64,000 nucleotides of DNA, taken from NCBI GenBank assembly GCA_963720645.1, contig CAVRFX010000019.1, forward strand, positions 248,001-312,000. Direction: 5' to 3'. The stretch is from RYN-230 sp963720645. Lineage in GTDB: Bacteria > Actinomycetota > Actinomycetes > Streptosporangiales > Streptosporangiaceae. The notes under the pieces were generated by a model that worked only from the letters and a program-made list of their open reading frames with translations, did not search any database and was not told the DNA's origin. Shown here one piece after another: positions 61,956-64,000 of this stretch. Within the stretch, counting starts at the first letter, position 1. Every line of letters begins with the position of its first letter. Made by a program: the position numbers and the translations under genes.

Positions 61956-62823
61956 TTAACGGATCTCGTTAGCAGCAGTTTTCAAGTAGTCGAGCGTGCC
62001 TTTTGGGCCGAGTGAGATATTCCTCAAATCTTCGAAAATCTCGCGATAGGCCGCGACCTCTTCGCTAGCGTCACGAGTAAAAATCGATTCACGAACGCCT
62101 TCGAAGTATATGACGTCTTCAGAAGATCCGGGAAACTCGAGAATGCTGAACGTGTCGGACATCCCGCGATGAAGACCGGCGGTGAAGGGTACGATCTCGA
62201 TTGTAATTTCGGGTCTGTCGGCCATGCTAATGAGCTTTTCTAGCTGCGCTTTCCGTAGTTGATCCTCGCCAAGGAGTCGACGAGATTACAGCCTCATCCA
62301 TGATAAAGAATAGCAGTGGAGGATTGGGTCGGTCCCAGCAGTAGTTCCTGGCGTCTTGCATGCGGACCTCGACTAGGGTCTTCACCGTTTTGGCGGCGAA
62401 GTCCTGTCTGTATTGCTGCATAATAGAAGTCGCATATTCTTCTGTCTGCAACAGGCCGGGAACCAGGATCTCTTCGTATGACCGAATGATCGAAGCTGCC
62501 GTCTCATATTCGATGTACTGAAAATAGACTGGCGACAGGATCTGGCGGTATTTGCTGTACCATGTAGGCTTCCTGCCCGCTCTGCCTCGTGTTATGAGAT
62601 CCTTGATTCGCTGAGGGTCCTTAACCTTATATAGACGCAGAAGCGCGGTAAGGTCGTTCGTTGAGATACCTACAGCACCGGTCTCGATCCTGATGATCTT
62701 GGACATCGACCAGTCCATCTGCTCCGCGACCGCCTCTTGCGTCAGGCCCGCATCTTGACGTGCCTGCCTGAGCTCGTCCCGGACACGGCGACGCTCTACT
62801 AGCGGGTTCGTACTGAGGGCCAC
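61956..62823 (-). CDS. XRE/DUF5753 (Scr1-like) transcriptional regulator, one frameshift
   Basis: Starts ATG 62823: a helix-turn-helix (ARQDAGLTQEAVAEQMDWSM, SKIIRIETG) followed by DUF5753 (YIEYETAASIIRSYEEILVP, GLLQTEEYA, FFIMDEAVIS). At about 62283 a 1-nt insertion breaks the frame; in the corrected frame it continues RLLGEDQLRKAQLEKLISMA, DRPEITIEIVPF and DVIYFEG to 61956. Corrected length is about 288 residues, normal for the family. The frame break is either recent decay or a sequencing error. Probably regulates itself and the DUF397 partner. Confidence 0.88.
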
Positions 62824-63082
62824 GGCCGTCCTTCAGCTAGCTCGACACCTTCCTGGAAGCCTAGGCGCGACCTGCCAGGTTGCATGACGGCAGCCTACAC
62901 ACTGCACTATGCAACAGCATATCGCGAGGAGTATGTCAAGGTTACGATCATGTCAAGACCTCCGCCCTGAGCAGGTTGTTTACCAGCGATCTGCCACCTC
63001 GCAGATTGAGACCTTGCCTTCAGCTCCGGGCTGACCGATACTTGTCCTGAGGATCCTCCAGCTCAGGCAGGCGGTGGTCACA

Positions 63083-63295
63083 ATGGAGATCTTCTTGGGA
63101 GTACTGATCGGCTTCCTGGCAGGGATGTTCCTCTGCGCTAGATATCTTCGTCAGGAGATCGCCGCCAACATCGGACCAAGGCTCGTAAACATCGAACAGC
63201 AACTAGAGACCCTCCAAGCTGAGATGAGGCTCGATGCCGCGACAAGGCTGGTATCCATCAGCGAGCGCCTTGAAGACCGCCGTCCACGGGACTGA
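63083..63295 (+). CDS. Small single-pass membrane protein
   Basis: About 70 residues. An N-terminal membrane segment (MEIFLGVLIGFLAGMFLCAR) is followed by an amphipathic coiled coil (NIGPRLVNIEQQLETLQAEM, LVSISERLEDRR). ATG 63083 is preferred; GTG 63074 is possible. Unrecognised; composition and layout suggest a real gene. Confidence 0.5.
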   Translation: MEIFLGVLIGFLAGMFLCARYLRQEIAANIGPRLVNIEQQLETLQAEMRLDAATRLVSISERLEDRRPRD

Positions 63296-63360
63296 GGTCG
63301 CCGGAAGCGTCCCTGGTGGAACCCGGACTAGTCGCTGACCAACATTCGGCGGGTGGAACG

Positions 63361-63630
63361 CTACGTGTCGAGGCTCACGTGCTGCGCGCTGATAACTTCG
63401 AGGCCCTCGTGCTCGCTGACGGTGTACCAGATTGTCACGTCGTCGGCGGGCAGGTGCAACTCGTAGGCGCCAGGCAACGGGTCATTAAGGGGGAAAGGAT
63501 CCGCCAGCGCTGGGACCGGCTCGTCTAACAAGTGGAAGATCGTGCGCTGAACCGTCCACCGCAGCGGCTGCGGCAGGGCCTCGATCTGCTGCCACGAAGT
63601 GCCAGGGAAGCGGACCAGCCGATCAGTCAC
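63361..63630 (-). CDS. Putative toxin of a small overlapping gene pair
   Basis: 89 residues from GTG 63630: VTDRLVRFPGTSWQQIEALP, VQRTIFHLLDEPVPALADPF, GAYELHLPADDVTIWYTVSE and a terminal ISAQHVSLDT. The length and the late beta-rich (Y-E-L...V-x-I-W-Y) pattern are reminiscent of RelE/ParE-like toxins. It overlaps the upstream partner by 8 bp, typical of toxin-antitoxin operons. Assignment is by architecture only. Confidence 0.55.
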   Translation of the reverse strand: MTDRLVRFPGTSWQQIEALPQPLRWTVQRTIFHLLDEPVPALADPFPLNDPLPGAYELHLPADDVTIWYTVSEHEGLEVISAQHVSLDT

Positions 63631-63820
63631 GTATTCCCCATGCTTCAGCCAGTTCCTCACGGGTGTACGCAGGTGCGTCGTCGCCCGGGCCAGGGTCCGC
63701 CTGAATGTAGCCCTTGGCCACCCCACGCCCGACTTCCCGTCGCAGTCGCTTCAGCTCAGCCTTCAGCGCATCCAGCTCAGCGCGGGGGATGTTGACCAGT
63801 TCAGACGCTTCGGCGCTCAC
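63623..63820 (-). CDS. Putative antitoxin partner with N-terminal coiled helix
   Basis: 65 residues from GTG 63820: ELVNIPRAELDALKAELKRL, RREVGRGVAKGY and an acidic C-terminus PGDDAPAYTREELAEAWGIR. Short, charged and helical, with an acidic tail suited to wrap a toxin. It ends in an 8-bp overlap with the next gene (GTGACTGA). The frame extends upstream to 63937 without family-like sequence. Confidence 0.5.
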   Translation of the reverse strand: MSAEASELVNIPRAELDALKAELKRLRREVGRGVAKGYIQADPGPGDDAPAYTREELAEAWGIRD

Positions 63821-64000
63821 GCGTGGCTCCCTCAGTTTTACGATCAGGCAAAGTCTAGAACGATGAGCTCGCGGCCGGCCGGCTGTGCGCGCCGGAGCGG
63901 TCTGGGTGGCCCCTGCTGACAGGCCCTGCGTGACCATTTGATGATCTTGCTAATGGATCTGCCCACAGCAATCAGTCAGAGCCGAGCCTCACTTACCAGC

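Overview
The window comes from a high-GC actinomycete, probably a filamentous one. The evidence is strong GC bias at third codon positions with long antisense shadow frames, frequent GTG starts, a topoisomerase I with a lysine/alanine tail, an MFS-thymidylate kinase fusion, a RicT/PSP1 gene, SigE-type sigma factors, and Scr1-like XRE/DUF5753 regulators paired with DUF397 proteins. The genus cannot be fixed from sequence alone.

Layout. (1) 1-12.3 kb: the end of a zincin-like protein, an RraA-like aldolase, a VOC protein, a nucleotidyltransferase/XRE pair resembling AbiE-type toxin-antitoxin genes, a SAM methyltransferase, then a compact co-directional locus (DUF1989, RidA, five-gene Liv-type ABC importer, GntR/FCD regulator) that looks like uptake plus catabolism of a nitrogenous compound. 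(2) 12.3-42.9 kb: an accessory region. Its right edge is the 3' end of a tRNA-Leu(GAG). At its left edge are degenerate direct repeats of that tRNA's T-arm. It holds a tyrosine recombinase, a YVTN propeller protein, an acyltransferase, gene debris, an IS1380-type element carrying a complete group II intron, an IS3-type element with a 3-bp target duplication, two inverted IS5-type copies, two further transposase elements, recombinase and methyltransferase remnants, and a relatively AT-rich operon. That operon encodes a STAND NTPase-TPR protein, a TPR-Nudix protein, a PfkB-like protein and a PreA-like flavoprotein with ferredoxin domain. (3) 43.1-60.0 kb: mostly conserved backbone: M20 peptidase, DUF5703, topA, MFS-tmk, holB, an AbiEi/DUF559 protein, ECF sigma and membrane partner, MFS/MarR divergent pair, ricT, an exported alpha/beta hydrolase, tRNA-Thr(CGT). 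(4) 60-64 kb: a decayed IS5 copy, two DUF397 genes, an XRE/DUF5753 regulator, and a small overlapping gene pair that may be toxin-antitoxin.

The best candidate for an undescribed system is the 32.4-38.3 kb operon. A STAND NTPase sensor is joined (apart from one apparent frameshift) to a Nudix domain and followed by nucleoside/pyrimidine-type enzymes, all lying between two inverted IS5 copies inside the tRNA-associated island.

Caution on quality: single-base frameshifts interrupt many genes, including holB, which should be essential and carries two. Some apparent pseudogenes are therefore probably sequencing errors. A 17-base exact match to a common Illumina adapter at 30971-30987 marks a join that should be verified.
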